Positions 25,664-34,290 of a stretch of DNA of 64,000 nucleotides are shown one piece after another. This stretch comes from CBDFMG01 sp965221205 [NCBI: bacterium]. Lineage in GTDB: Bacteria > SM23-31. The notes beneath the pieces are model-generated. The model was not told where the DNA came from. It worked only from the letters and a program-made list of their open reading frames with translations, and made no database searches. The stretch covers positions 682,001 to 746,000 of the forward strand of contig OZ244870.1 of assembly GCA_965221205.1 (NCBI GenBank), given 5' to 3'. Position numbers and translations under genes: made by a program. Every line of letters begins with the position of its first letter. Within the stretch, counting starts at the first letter, position 1.

Positions 25664-28465
25664 TTATTTTTCATCTTTTTTCAGGCGTTCCAGATACGGG
25701 ACACCTTTTTTAATCCAGTCAGGAGCAGGTTCGTCTTTGAGGAAGTGGAGAAACCACTCCCGGACACTCTGTGCATAGTGCTGGCGGTTTTCTTTCTTTG
25801 AAAGTGAATGGTTTTCACCTTCGTAGACAAGCATTACTACCTCTTTCTCCTGCCGGCGCATTGCATTGAACATTTCAATCCCTTGGTTCCAATCAACTGC
25901 ACCATCTTCATCCCCGAATGCAATGAGGAGCGGTGTCTGGATATTGTTTACACCGAATACCGGCGAATTACGCACAAATGCATTCCAATCATTCCAATAG
26001 GGTTCGGGCAGACGCCCCTGGCTTGTTTCAAAAATGACCTGATTAGTACCGCCCGTATTCCAGTAGATTGAGCTGTACATGCTGATCATGTTGATAAGTG
26101 GTGCGCCGGCAACAGCAGCCGCAAAGAAGTCTGTCTTTGTAACAAGAAACGCTGTCTGATAAGCCCCCCAAGAATGACCCATCAGTCCGATCCGGTTTTC
26201 ATCGATGTCGTCCCTTTTGAGGACTTCACGGACAGCCGGTACAACACTTTCGACAGCTGACAATCCGGGATCACCAACACGATAGACAATATCAGGCTCG
26301 TAAACAAAAAATCCCAGATCGGAAAATACGCGCTGATTGTATGCATACCGGTTCGATGGAACGGAGTAATTATGGAGATTTTGCGACCGTTTCTCATAAA
26401 TATACACGATCATCGGATACTTCTTTTCGGATTCATAATTCGCGGGATACAGGAGTATTCCCTGAAGAGGCTCTCCATGATCGTTTTCAAAATTGACCAG
26501 TTCCGTACCCGCCCAATGAAATTCATTCTGCTGCAGATTGGTGTGTGTCAGCTGTACCGGTTGTTCAAGCGAGACATTCGACAGAAACATGTCCGGCGAT
26601 TCGTCGGCTTTCTGTTTCGTGAAGTAAAATACTTCCGTATCCTCTGCCTTCCGCAGACGGGTTACCCGCCGTGGTTCATAAATCAGCTTTTGCAGATTTT
26701 TTCCGTCTTTAAGCCGGTAATAGCCCGAATCTTTCGTGCTGTCTCCGGTAGCGGCGAGGAAAATTGTTTCGCCGGATTCGTAAAATTTCTTTTCTGTATC
26801 CATCCAATATTGCCTAAAACGGATTTTCTCAGGAGCACCTAGTGTCAGCTGTTCGGCTTTTGAACCGTCCGGATCAACTTTCCAGATATCGTACTGGCCG
26901 TAGAGAAGTACTGCTTTGTCGTCTTCAAACCACCGCCCTTTCCCCCAGGGCTGCGGCTCGGCAACCGGCCGGTCGATCGTAAAATTGTCGAAACGTGAAT
27001 TGATATTCTGCGTGAGATTCGAGTGGTGTTTCCGCTCTATATCGTAGGTCCACCAGTTTTTATTCTTAAAATAGATGAGATATTTTCCGTCGGGAGACGA
27101 TTCTACTCTCCGGGAATATTTTTCGAGGATACGCTCCCGCCCACCTGACTGTGTATCGACAATATAGACATCTTTCCACGAGTCCTTGAATGCCGGTTGA
27201 TACGGTAATGCATCATATCCAATTGCATATTTCTGATCGCTACTCATCGTCACTACTTTCAGGCTGTCGTCATTGAGCCGGACAACGGTGTTTCTGTCGA
27301 TATGCCATGCTGTGAGATAGCTATATTTTTTATCGATTTCGGATGTTTTTTTCTGCCGAGGCTGAATGTTGACATCTTTCCAGTGCCAGATATCGACTTC
27401 GGGTGGTGGCAGATCATCTTCATCATCTTGTTTTTCATCACCATTTTCTTCTTTTTCTTCATCGTCTCCGTTGCCGTCCTCATCCTCATGCTCTTCTTCG
27501 TCCTCTTGCTTTTCTTCCTCGTCCTGATCTTTCTTATCCCATTCCTGCAATCCGAAGAAAAGCGCAGAGGCATCTTTCGACCACGTCAATTGCCGTTCGT
27601 CTCCGACAATCCTGTATCCTCCTGGGAACGATTCGTCATCAGCAGGATCATAGTGAGACATTTTGAATTTTTTCTCATCGATATCACGTACAGAAAAAAC
27701 CTCATGTGTATTCTCTTCATAGTCTTCATCTTCGACAGCTTTCAAAAAGGCGAGCGCGTCGTCATCTTCATGCCAGACAAGACCAAGATATTCGGCACGG
27801 TCGCTGTCGAGAACACGGTATGAGTTGTTTTCAAGATTGTAGAGATAGACACCGTTACCGAACGAATCATCGGTTTCTTTAATGACCGCAAGAACTGAAC
27901 CTTTTTCGCTGAAAGCGTAGGAGGAAACATCACCGATCAGATGATCGATTCCCGATTCAAGATTCCGGTACACGAGTCCGGTACCTCCGTTTATCTGACC
28001 TTCAGGTTTGTATTTTCTCAATGCGATGAACTTCCCGTCATCAGAAAAATCGAACCGGTTTATAGCTTCGATCGTGTCAACCGAACTATCGGCAAGCTTC
28101 AAGATTCCAACTTTGGAGCGGACTTGTCTTTTCGACTTCCTGATCTGATCCCGTTCTTTTTGGGGTAAATTAATGTTGAATGCCAGCCATTTTGAGTCAT
28201 GAGAGAACATGGGGTTCGAAGAAACTTGAAAAGTGTCTTCATCCATAGTTGCAATCTGCTTTACAATGAGCCACCCGTCACCGTCGACCAGCGAGATAGT
28301 ATAGGCGAACCATGCACCGTCATTGGATATTTCCGTCTGGGATGTTATTTCCCATTTCTTAATATCTTCTGGAGTGAGATTTTTTTTCTGAGCACGTAGA
28401 AGCGTTGCCTGAAGCAACATACAAAACAGCATGGGCACAATAAACTTCATAATGTGTGTTTTCAT
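25664..28465 (-). CDS. S9-family prolyl-oligopeptidase-like secreted peptidase with acidic insert
   Basis: 933 residues; signal peptide ends LLRAQ. The N-terminal two thirds form a beta-propeller (repeated SxDGKY-type motifs). The C-terminal hydrolase has Ser in GLMGHSWGAYQT, Asp in GDEDGAVDW and His in GENHSL. An unusual insert at residues ~310-352 is almost entirely Glu/Asp/Lys/Asn (runs such as EEKQEDEEEHEDEDGNGDDE), between propeller blades. The acidic insert would be exposed and may bind Ca2+ or be a spacer; this is inference. The family cleaves short peptides; together with the neighbouring M49 enzyme it suggests peptide scavenging. Confidence 0.92.
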   Translation of the reverse strand: MKTHIMKFIVPMLFCMLLQATLLRAQKKNLTPEDIKKWEITSQTEISNDGAWFAYTISLVDGDGWLIVKQIATMDEDTFQVSSNPMFSHDSKWLAFNINLPQKERDQIRKSKRQVRSKVGILKLADSSVDTIEAINRFDFSDDGKFIALRKYKPEGQINGGTGLVYRNLESGIDHLIGDVSSYAFSEKGSVLAVIKETDDSFGNGVYLYNLENNSYRVLDSDRAEYLGLVWHEDDDALAFLKAVEDEDYEENTHEVFSVRDIDEKKFKMSHYDPADDESFPGGYRIVGDERQLTWSKDASALFFGLQEWDKKDQDEEEKQEDEEEHEDEDGNGDDEEKEENGDEKQDDEDDLPPPEVDIWHWKDVNIQPRQKKTSEIDKKYSYLTAWHIDRNTVVRLNDDSLKVVTMSSDQKYAIGYDALPYQPAFKDSWKDVYIVDTQSGGRERILEKYSRRVESSPDGKYLIYFKNKNWWTYDIERKHHSNLTQNINSRFDNFTIDRPVAEPQPWGKGRWFEDDKAVLLYGQYDIWKVDPDGSKAEQLTLGAPEKIRFRQYWMDTEKKFYESGETIFLAATGDSTKDSGYYRLKDGKNLQKLIYEPRRVTRLRKAEDTEVFYFTKQKADESPDMFLSNVSLEQPVQLTHTNLQQNEFHWAGTELVNFENDHGEPLQGILLYPANYESEKKYPMIVYIYEKRSQNLHNYSVPSNRYAYNQRVFSDLGFFVYEPDIVYRVGDPGLSAVESVVPAVREVLKRDDIDENRIGLMGHSWGAYQTAFLVTKTDFFAAAVAGAPLINMISMYSSIYWNTGGTNQVIFETSQGRLPEPYWNDWNAFVRNSPVFGVNNIQTPLLIAFGDEDGAVDWNQGIEMFNAMRRQEKEVVMLVYEGENHSLSKKENRQHYAQSVREWFLHFLKDEPAPDWIKKGVPYLERLKKDEK

Positions 28466-28727
28466 ACTATGTCCATCATTAGGAATTATCGTGTATAATC
28501 ACAAACAAATTATACCGATTCATATTCAAAATGAGCTGGATAATTCGCTTGTTCATATGGGGTATTATATTGATAAAGACAGATAAAATCGGTGTAATGT
28601 TTCAGACAAGATACTATAAATTTGTTACGGAATGAACATGAATTTCCAAAAGTGTGACTAATTGTGAAAAATAGGATTTCCAAATTGTGGAATTATTTCG
28701 TATTTTTGTTGTATAAGTATGTAGTAT
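28466..28727. promoter_or_regulatory. Divergent promoter region between the S9 gene and ssrA
   Basis: 262 AT-rich bases with no ORF. It must hold promoters for the leftward peptidase gene and the rightward tmRNA. TATAAG at about 28712, with TTGTGG further upstream, is a possible but imperfectly spaced ssrA promoter. Confidence 0.45.
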
Positions 28728-29079
28728 GGGGACGAATTTGGCTTCGACGGGATCGAGAAGTTATCGGTAGCATACCGAGTTTCCGGCAGACTCGTTAAAC
28801 AGCTGGACCAAAAAGTAAGTGCAGACGATAGTTACGCACTGGCAGCTTAATTAGCTGTCCGTCGTCGCGACCTCTACCCTGCCGGGGGTTGCGAACGGCG
28901 TCGATTCTGGCAGGGGTAAACCGCTGTCTTTCCGGATCAGCGGTGATCCTACTCTCTCCGGAATACCCGGTACGTTTCCGGTCCGCAGGGTGCGAACCGG
29001 GAAAATTAAGAGCGGACTGAGTATGGAGAAGCCGGTAGTAACTTTATTTCGGACGCGGGTTCGACTCCCGCCGTCTCCA
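28728..29079 (+). ncRNA. ssrA: tmRNA (transfer-messenger RNA)
   Basis: The 5' end GGGGACG pairs with the 3' CGTCTCC (one G-U), giving the 7-bp acceptor stem; GGCTTCGACGGGAT and GCGGGTTCGACTCCCGC are the hallmark 5' motif and T-arm. The resume region follows AAAGTAAGT and encodes ADDSYALAA then TAA (28821-28850). The CCA end is not encoded (discriminator A at 29079). tmRNA with SmpB rescues stalled ribosomes and tags the nascent protein for proteolysis. Its 3' end is a common integration site; a serine recombinase fragment lies directly downstream. Confidence 0.97.
28821..28850 (+). CDS. tmRNA proteolysis tag ADDSYALAA
   Basis: Resume codon GCA followed by GAC GAT AGT TAC GCA CTG GCA GCT TAA. 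The ALAA end matches the consensus recognised by ClpXP-type proteases. It is translated only by trans-translation, so it has no start codon. Confidence 0.9.
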   Translation, partial: ADDSYALAA

Positions 29080-29573
29080 CTAAACTGGTCTGTAGGCAGA
29101 ACTTCAGATGATGAAAGTTCTGCCTTTTTATTAATTGGAAATTTATATTCTATTTCTATCGTTTGGTAAATTTATAGTTATTGTATTAATAAATGATTTT
29201 ATAAATTCCCTCTTCTCTTGTAAAGAACCTTTCAACATAAGATTATTAAAATCTTTTAAATAATTAATTATTGTTTGTTTATTAATCTCTTTAATAGGTT
29301 TAACAGAATTTTTAATGTTTAGGTCATATTTTGTTTTTCTAATCTCTCCAACTCACAATTAGCCATTTTTATTCTTGGAGCTAATATATCAAGATCTAAT
29401 TTTCCAGTTTCTAACGCATTATATAATCTTTCCAGTTTTTCATTACTTTTTCCAATTTGATTTATAATTATCTCTAAATTTCCATTAGAATTACTTTGCA
29501 TTTTTTTTATTTCTTCGTTTGTCAAAACAACTAATTTTTTAATATTGTCTTCTGTCAATATGTAGGGGTTCAG
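29080..29573 (-). pseudogene. Large serine recombinase, C-terminal remnant abutting ssrA
   Basis: Minus-strand translation from the IS junction reads NPYILTEDNIKKLVVLTNE, then KLERLYNALETGKLDLDILA and PRIKMANCELERLEKQ: the coiled-coil and C-terminal region of large serine recombinases. After a one-base frameshift near 29325 it continues SLQEKREFIKSFINTITI and then SSSEVLPTDQFSGDGGSR, running into the tmRNA 3' end. Recombinases integrated at tRNA/tmRNA genes often end in just such a GGSR-type reading of the T-arm, so the element probably integrated at ssrA. The catalytic and zinc-ribbon parts have been removed by the adjacent IS3 insertion. It overlaps the ssrA terminator on the opposite strand. 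Confidence 0.7.
29095..29130 (+). terminator. Rho-independent terminator of ssrA
   Basis: Ten-base stem GGCAGAACTT / AAGTTCTGCC with an eleven-base loop and a run of five T, fifteen bases after the tmRNA end. Confidence 0.9.
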
Positions 29574-31174
29574 AACAAGTTGGACTGATTGAGGCTTAAA
29601 GTTAAGAGACAGTTTGGTACATGTTTGGGAGATCCGATTAACGGAGATAAGTCGTGGACTTATTGGAGTTAATCGGAGTTCATCGTGAAGATCTAATCCG
29701 TAATTTGTACCATTATTGAACCATTTAAACTGTCTTTTGCAAGGAGTCGTGATGAGTCCCACGAGGAGTTCTGAATCAGTAGTCCGCGAAATAAAACGTA
29801 GAACCCGCAAGAAGTTTTCCGCAGAAGAGAAGATCCGGATCGTATTGGAAGTATTAAAAGGTGATGACAGTAAAGCAGAGGTCTGCCACAGAGACGGTAT
29901 CAACCCCACCCTGTATTACCGCTGGAGTAAGGACTTCCTAGAAGCCGGTAAGAAGCGGCTTCAGGGAGACTACTGTCAGAGAAGCCAACAGTAGTGAAGT
30001 GACCAATTTACGTAGCGAGAATGACCAACTCAAGCAACTGATTGCCGAACTGTCGTTGAAGAACCGTGTGCTCAAAAAAAGTTTGAATGGCATGGAATAA
30101 AGATTGGACGGTATATGCGATATTCACAGGCAGAAAAAATGGAAACGATCAGGTTGGTTGAGGAATCGTTCTTGTCGGTAAAAAGGACATTAGAGGAGCT
30201 TGATATAAGCAAGAGTACGTTTTATAACTGGTACCGGAGGTATCTATGAGGACGGCTATGACGGATTGGCCGATAAACGCCCCAATCCGAATAAAATCTG
30301 GAATGAAATACCTGAATGTATAAAAGAGCAAGTCGTCGATATCTCTTGAGAGCAACCAGAGAAGTCACCACGTGAATTGGCATGGTTCATTACTGACACA
30401 CAGGAGTAGTTTATCTCAGAATCGAGCATGTATCGTATTCTAAAGTCATATGATCTGATCACCAGCCCGGCATATATTGTTATAGCAGCACGAGATACGT
30501 TCAAACACCAAACCGTACGGGTAAATGAGCTCTGGCAGACCGACTTCTCATACTTTCGGATCATTCATTGGGGATGGTAGTACCTCTCATCAGTAATGGA
30601 TGATTACTCACGGTATATCTTATCCTGGAAGCTGTTCAGTACTATGTTGTCGGCAGATGATGTAAAAAAGACACTGGATATGGCCGTTACCAAGACCGGT
30701 GGTACGAAAGTGCATGTCAGGCACAGGCCACGGCTGCTCTCGGATAATGGTCCCTGTTATCTCTCACATGAACGTAAAGATTATCTCGATAAGCGTGGTA
30801 TCACACATTACCCGTGGAGCACCCTCTCACCCACAGACGCAGGGAAAGATAGAACGGTACCATCGATCAATCAAGAACGTCATCAATTTACAGAATTACT
30901 ATACACCGGAAGCATTGGAAAAAAAGATTGCGGCCTTCGTGGAATAGTACAACAATCATCGGTATCACGAGTCTATAAATAATCTCACTCCAGCTGATGG
31001 CTATTCCGGAAGAGATGAAAAAATTATCTTAACGAGAGATAAAATCAAACACCAAACGATGAAACTAAGGTGTGACTATAACCTGAAAAAGGTGGACAAT
31101 AAAAAACACTTGCATAGACTAAAAGCATCTCTTAACTTTTAACCCAAATATTCCAACATGTTCTGACGACGTAC
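29574..31174 (+). mobile_element. IS3-family element with decayed transposase genes
   Basis: Left end TTCAGAACAAGTTGGACTG and following TTAAAGTTAAGAGA match the right end on the complementary strand (GTCAGAACATGTTGGAATA with TTAAAAGTTAAGAGAT), an imperfect inverted repeat of about 40 bases. OrfA starts at 29752 after AAGGAG and has the helix-turn-helix (AEVCHRDGINPTLYYRWSKD). OrfB from 30115 contains an N-terminal helix-turn-helix and the DDE region (LWQTDFSYF, VMDDYSRYILSWKL, LLSDNGPCYLS, KIERYHRSIKN). Lesions: frameshifts near 29970, 30245 and 30835 and in-frame stops near 30350, 30405 and 30580. It inserted into, and destroyed, the serine recombinase gene. Confidence 0.85.
29752..31142 (+). 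pseudogene. IS3-family transposase OrfA/OrfB, inactive
   Basis: The two coding parts of the element above. OrfA ends in a leucine-zipper-like stretch (ENDQLKQLIAELSLKNRVLK) in a shifted frame. OrfB keeps all three parts of the DDE motif but in several frames, with both TGA and TAG stops caused by substitutions, so the decay is not explained by sequencing indels alone. Ends LHRLKASLNF at 31142. Confidence 0.8.
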
Positions 31175-31330
31175 ACCTAAATTAAAAAGAAAAATATTAT
31201 TATTACATTTAATATAATTAATTTGAGTACATGGCACTAAGAAGAATAAATAAATTGCAATATTGAAAAAAATGTAATGCCCTATATAGGCATTCAAATA
31301 TGAGCAGTGTAGAAAAAAAGGAGCATTATT

Positions 31331-31924
31331 ATGTTGCCGGATTTTCCCTCAATAAAAAGAGAATGCAGGAAGATTATTGAACGAAATATACAGAATTATA
31401 ATAATAAAGATTCAATATTATCTCAAATAAAAGTTTATAGAGATTTTGAAGGAAATAAGATGTCAACTAGTGATATTGACGGTAATATAGAATTTTCACC
31501 TTATCGAGAGTTTTCATCAGAAAAATCAATAAAGGATGAGGATATTATCAATAAAGGATTAAAAATATATTATGAAAATGGCATTAAAATGGCGAATGAG
31601 TTAAAAAGCAAAATAAAAGCTCATATGTTTCAAGAGATTGTAGACAACACTAAAAAAGTAGGAACATCGATAAATGCTATGGGAAGACCCTTTTCGGCAG
31701 ATTTGTTGTTAGAAGCTTTAGAAAGAATTCAACTGGACTTTGATGATGACGGTAACCCTAAATTTCCTACTATGGTAGTTTCACCAGAAATGTTTGAAAA
31801 AATAAAAGATAAATTACCCGCAGTTGGTGAAGATCAAAATTTTGATAAAAGATTTGAAGAATTAATATTAATGAAAAAACAGGAATGGCATGATCGAGAG
31901 AGCAATAGAAAACTGGTTGATTAA
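31331..31924 (+). CDS. Hypothetical protein, partner of a restriction-endonuclease-like protein
   Basis: 197 residues, Lys/Glu/Ile-rich, no signal peptide or membrane segment, preceded by AAAAAGGAG. The N-terminal half is predicted helical (MLPDFPSIKRECRKIIERN). The C-terminal half has a distinctive block: SINAMGRPFSADLLLEALER, then DDDGNPKFPTMVVSPEMFEK and a charged helix ending RESNRKLVD. I recognise no family. The stop overlaps the next gene by 35 bases, implying coupled translation and a shared function. Composition is strongly AT-rich compared with the core genes, and the pair sits on the ssrA-linked accessory region, so it was probably acquired and may serve defence. Confidence 0.75.
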   Translation: MLPDFPSIKRECRKIIERNIQNYNNKDSILSQIKVYRDFEGNKMSTSDIDGNIEFSPYREFSSEKSIKDEDIINKGLKIYYENGIKMANELKSKIKAHMFQEIVDNTKKVGTSINAMGRPFSADLLLEALERIQLDFDDDGNPKFPTMVVSPEMFEKIKDKLPAVGEDQNFDKRFEELILMKKQEWHDRESNRKLVD

Positions 31925-33524
31925 TACAAATGAACGAAATTATCAGTTACCTTTTTGCCAAATTCTATTAAAAAAGGGACATAACATTTTGTACGTTTCT
32001 AAGCATCGTCCCTTGGAACAAGGTAAAGATATTATTTCTGTTGATAATAATGGTAAAAAAATTGCCTACCAATTGAAGACTGGAAATATTAATACTTCTC
32101 ATTGGAGAAGAATAAAAGATCAAATTGTTGACCTTGTGTCTTTACCAGTTAAGCATCCATCCATCGATAAAAAAGTAAATCATAATTCATTTCTGGTTAC
32201 AAATGGCGAAATATCTGACGAAGTTAGAACACGTATAAGCGATTTTAATGATGACAACATAGCCAAAAATAGAAAGTGGTCATATCTAGATGTTATAGCT
32301 AAGAATTCATTATTACAAGATTTTGTTGATGCCCAAGGAGAATTTATCCCCAAAGAACCTAAAGATTTCGAATTGTATTTAAATTTCTTTCTTGCAGACG
32401 GCACTGATTTTTTGAAAAAAGAAAAATTTTTTAAACTATTTAATGAATCTGTTTTTACATCAATTAATAATATGAAATCAAATCTCATAAATGCTATAGG
32501 AAGTAGTTTGATATTATGTTCATACTCTCTGAAAAATTTTCAGGATAAACAAAATCATTATGCGCTATTTGAAGCGTGGATAATTTTAAGTGCTCTAATT
32601 AATAGGTTCGCTTCAATTAATAATCTCAAGGAAAAATACTGGTTAGAATCCTATAAACTTGCTTTTGAAAAAGCAATATTAATTCTTGAGGAATTGAAGA
32701 ACGATGTTTTAAGCAGAAAAAATTTTCTGGAGGGAGATCCGTTAGGTGATGGTGATATAGTTTACAAAACTAGGATTTCCATCATACTTGGTGTGTTAGC
32801 AGCATTAGAATTATTCCGATGTAAAAATGATAAAGAATATTCTGCAGATCAGCGGATATCAAAATTAATTTTAGACAATTTGTCAAATATGTGGTTTTGG
32901 GGAGAATCTGCTTTTCCTTACTTTTTTTATATTATTAAATATTTAGAATTAAATAAGGAGAGCTTTAAAGCAAAGAAATTGCTGCAAGAATATTTTATTA
33001 AACTTGTTGAGAATAATTCCCCAGACTCAAATGAAGGTTTTGCAAATCCATATATAGACCATGTTGAGTTATTAAAACATGCGTTAAATCTAAGACACTT
33101 GAATGATGATTCAGAATCCACCTTTGAGCATTTTGATTATCGTAACTTTGCAGGGAGTTCCTTTATACTTGAATCGATTATACAAATGATTGTTCGTAGA
33201 GATATGAAAGAATTATTGGAAACCCATTGGAAAAAGGTTTCACATATTACGTTTAGAGAATTTAAACCTGATAAAATAGAAGATTTATTTTTGTGGCGAG
33301 TTGAAAACGGAACAAATATTTCAAATTTTCCGAATAAAACTCAAAGCTGGGACATACTAAGAGAAGGAGCTAATGACATTGACAATATTCCTGATATGTT
33401 TAAGAAGCAACTTGATATTGTTTCTTTTTTTATTCTTGTTTGTCCTCATAGAGCTAACACATTCTTTATTAAATTAATTGATTTAAATTATTACTGTGGT
33501 TCCTATATATTTCGCAAAATATAA
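31890..33524 (+). CDS. Restriction-endonuclease-like (PD-(D/E)XK) protein with long helical C-terminus
   Basis: 544 residues. Residues ~15-110 resemble an Mrr/REase-type nuclease domain: ILLKKGHNILYVSKHRPLEQ, then GKDIISVDNNGKKIAYQLKT, in which D and Q-x-K would be the catalytic D...(Q/E)xK set. A segment HNSFLVTNGEISDEVRTRI follows, common in these nucleases. The remaining ~400 residues are helical, without a motif I recognise; there is no Walker motif. The gene overlaps its upstream partner by 35 bases, in a different frame. It likely cuts or senses foreign DNA as part of a two-gene system; that is inference from domain and context. AT-rich and intact. Confidence 0.7.
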   Translation: MIERAIENWLINTNERNYQLPFCQILLKKGHNILYVSKHRPLEQGKDIISVDNNGKKIAYQLKTGNINTSHWRRIKDQIVDLVSLPVKHPSIDKKVNHNSFLVTNGEISDEVRTRISDFNDDNIAKNRKWSYLDVIAKNSLLQDFVDAQGEFIPKEPKDFELYLNFFLADGTDFLKKEKFFKLFNESVFTSINNMKSNLINAIGSSLILCSYSLKNFQDKQNHYALFEAWIILSALINRFASINNLKEKYWLESYKLAFEKAILILEELKNDVLSRKNFLEGDPLGDGDIVYKTRISIILGVLAALELFRCKNDKEYSADQRISKLILDNLSNMWFWGESAFPYFFYIIKYLELNKESFKAKKLLQEYFIKLVENNSPDSNEGFANPYIDHVELLKHALNLRHLNDDSESTFEHFDYRNFAGSSFILESIIQMIVRRDMKELLETHWKKVSHITFREFKPDKIEDLFLWRVENGTNISNFPNKTQSWDILREGANDIDNIPDMFKKQLDIVSFFILVCPHRANTFFIKLIDLNYYCGSYIFRKI

Positions 33525-33558
33525 TAATTGACAGTTTATATATTATGTCTCAATTCTT

Positions 33559-34017
33559 ATGGAAGGAAGAATATACATAGCGGGTGCATATACAACAGTT
33601 ATTAATTCGAAATGTAGCCACGGTAAAGGTTGGATTGATAATGATCCTCATTTTTGGACTGATCCACCTAACTAAAGAATTATGTAGTAAAAGAATGAGG
33701 AAAAAGAATCCTCCAAACGGAAACATTATTGTGAACTCAAAAGGTAAATACAATAAATATGATATGAAAGTCCACAGAGACAAGTTTAATGAAATAAAAA
33801 GATTTTATATAATAGGTGATCCTGATAAATCCCACTTACTAACAGGATATGAAATCAAAACACTAAATCCTGATTTTATGGAAATATGGAAATATTAAAG
33901 AGGGTTTTCAAAAAGGATGGGAAGATACCATTTGATATTATTAAAAGAAGCGGTCGAAGATTGAATGAAAATCAAATTGATAAATTATTGGAATGGCTTA
34001 ACAAAGATGGAAAATAG
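33559..34017 (+). pseudogene. Decayed gene of a GNIIV/HRDKF-type hypothetical family
   Basis: Starts MEGRIYIAGAYTTVINSKCS, then GKGWIDNDPHFWTDPPN and stops at 33673. A second frame holds KRMRKKNPPNGNIIVNSKGK, then VHRDKFNEIKRFYIIGDPDK, which looks like the later part of the same protein, the middle having been deleted. A third frame completes it (LKRVFKKDGKIPFDIIKRSG to NKDGK). The last shift is caused by a perfect 8-base tandem duplication, ATGGAAAT twice at about 33879-33894. The pattern vaguely recalls modification-associated (Nmad-like) proteins but I cannot confirm that. It follows the nuclease-like gene by 34 bases and may have belonged to the same unit. Confidence 0.5.
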
Positions 34018-34118
34018 TAAATATTTAACTAATTTCTCGTTGCAAAATCATAAAATTTTGTGAAAATTTGATGTGTATTCACAACCTTTAGAATGTAACA
34101 CCTTATAGACTAGTTACC

Positions 34119-34290
34119 TTATTTTTTGGGAAAAGTTTTTAATCTCGTAGGCCTTTTTAATCCTTCCAGTCGAAAGAGATTTATAAAAAATTCTTTTGGA
34201 AAAGTTTTTGTCCATTCTTGTAAATCATCTGAAATATATTTTTTGAATTTTATCTGTAATTCTTCAGCATCTCTCATCGACTGGTAGCCA
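34119..34290 (-). pseudogene. P63C-domain C-terminal fragment
   Basis: Minus-strand translation TGYQSMRDAEELQIKFKKYI, then SDDLQEWTKTFPKEFFINLF and RLEGLKRPTR, ending at TAA (34119-34121). The TGYQ...R...L...W...FP-EF...RL-G pattern is that of P63C proteins, found on plasmids and mobile elements. It joins, within a few bases, a transposase fragment in another frame (34274 upward). Confidence 0.55.

Noticed and set aside
27302-27823. Plus-strand 173-aa ORF that looks like a very hydrophobic membrane protein
   Set aside because: It is the antisense of the Asp/Glu-rich insert of the S9 peptidase gene; GAA/GAT codons read backwards give Phe/Ile/Leu. No start signal or family match.
29319-29909. 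196-aa minus-strand ORF as one gene
   Set aside because: Its N-terminal half is antisense to the IS3 left end and orfA; only the part below 29573 is recombinase. It is a chance fusion across the IS junction.
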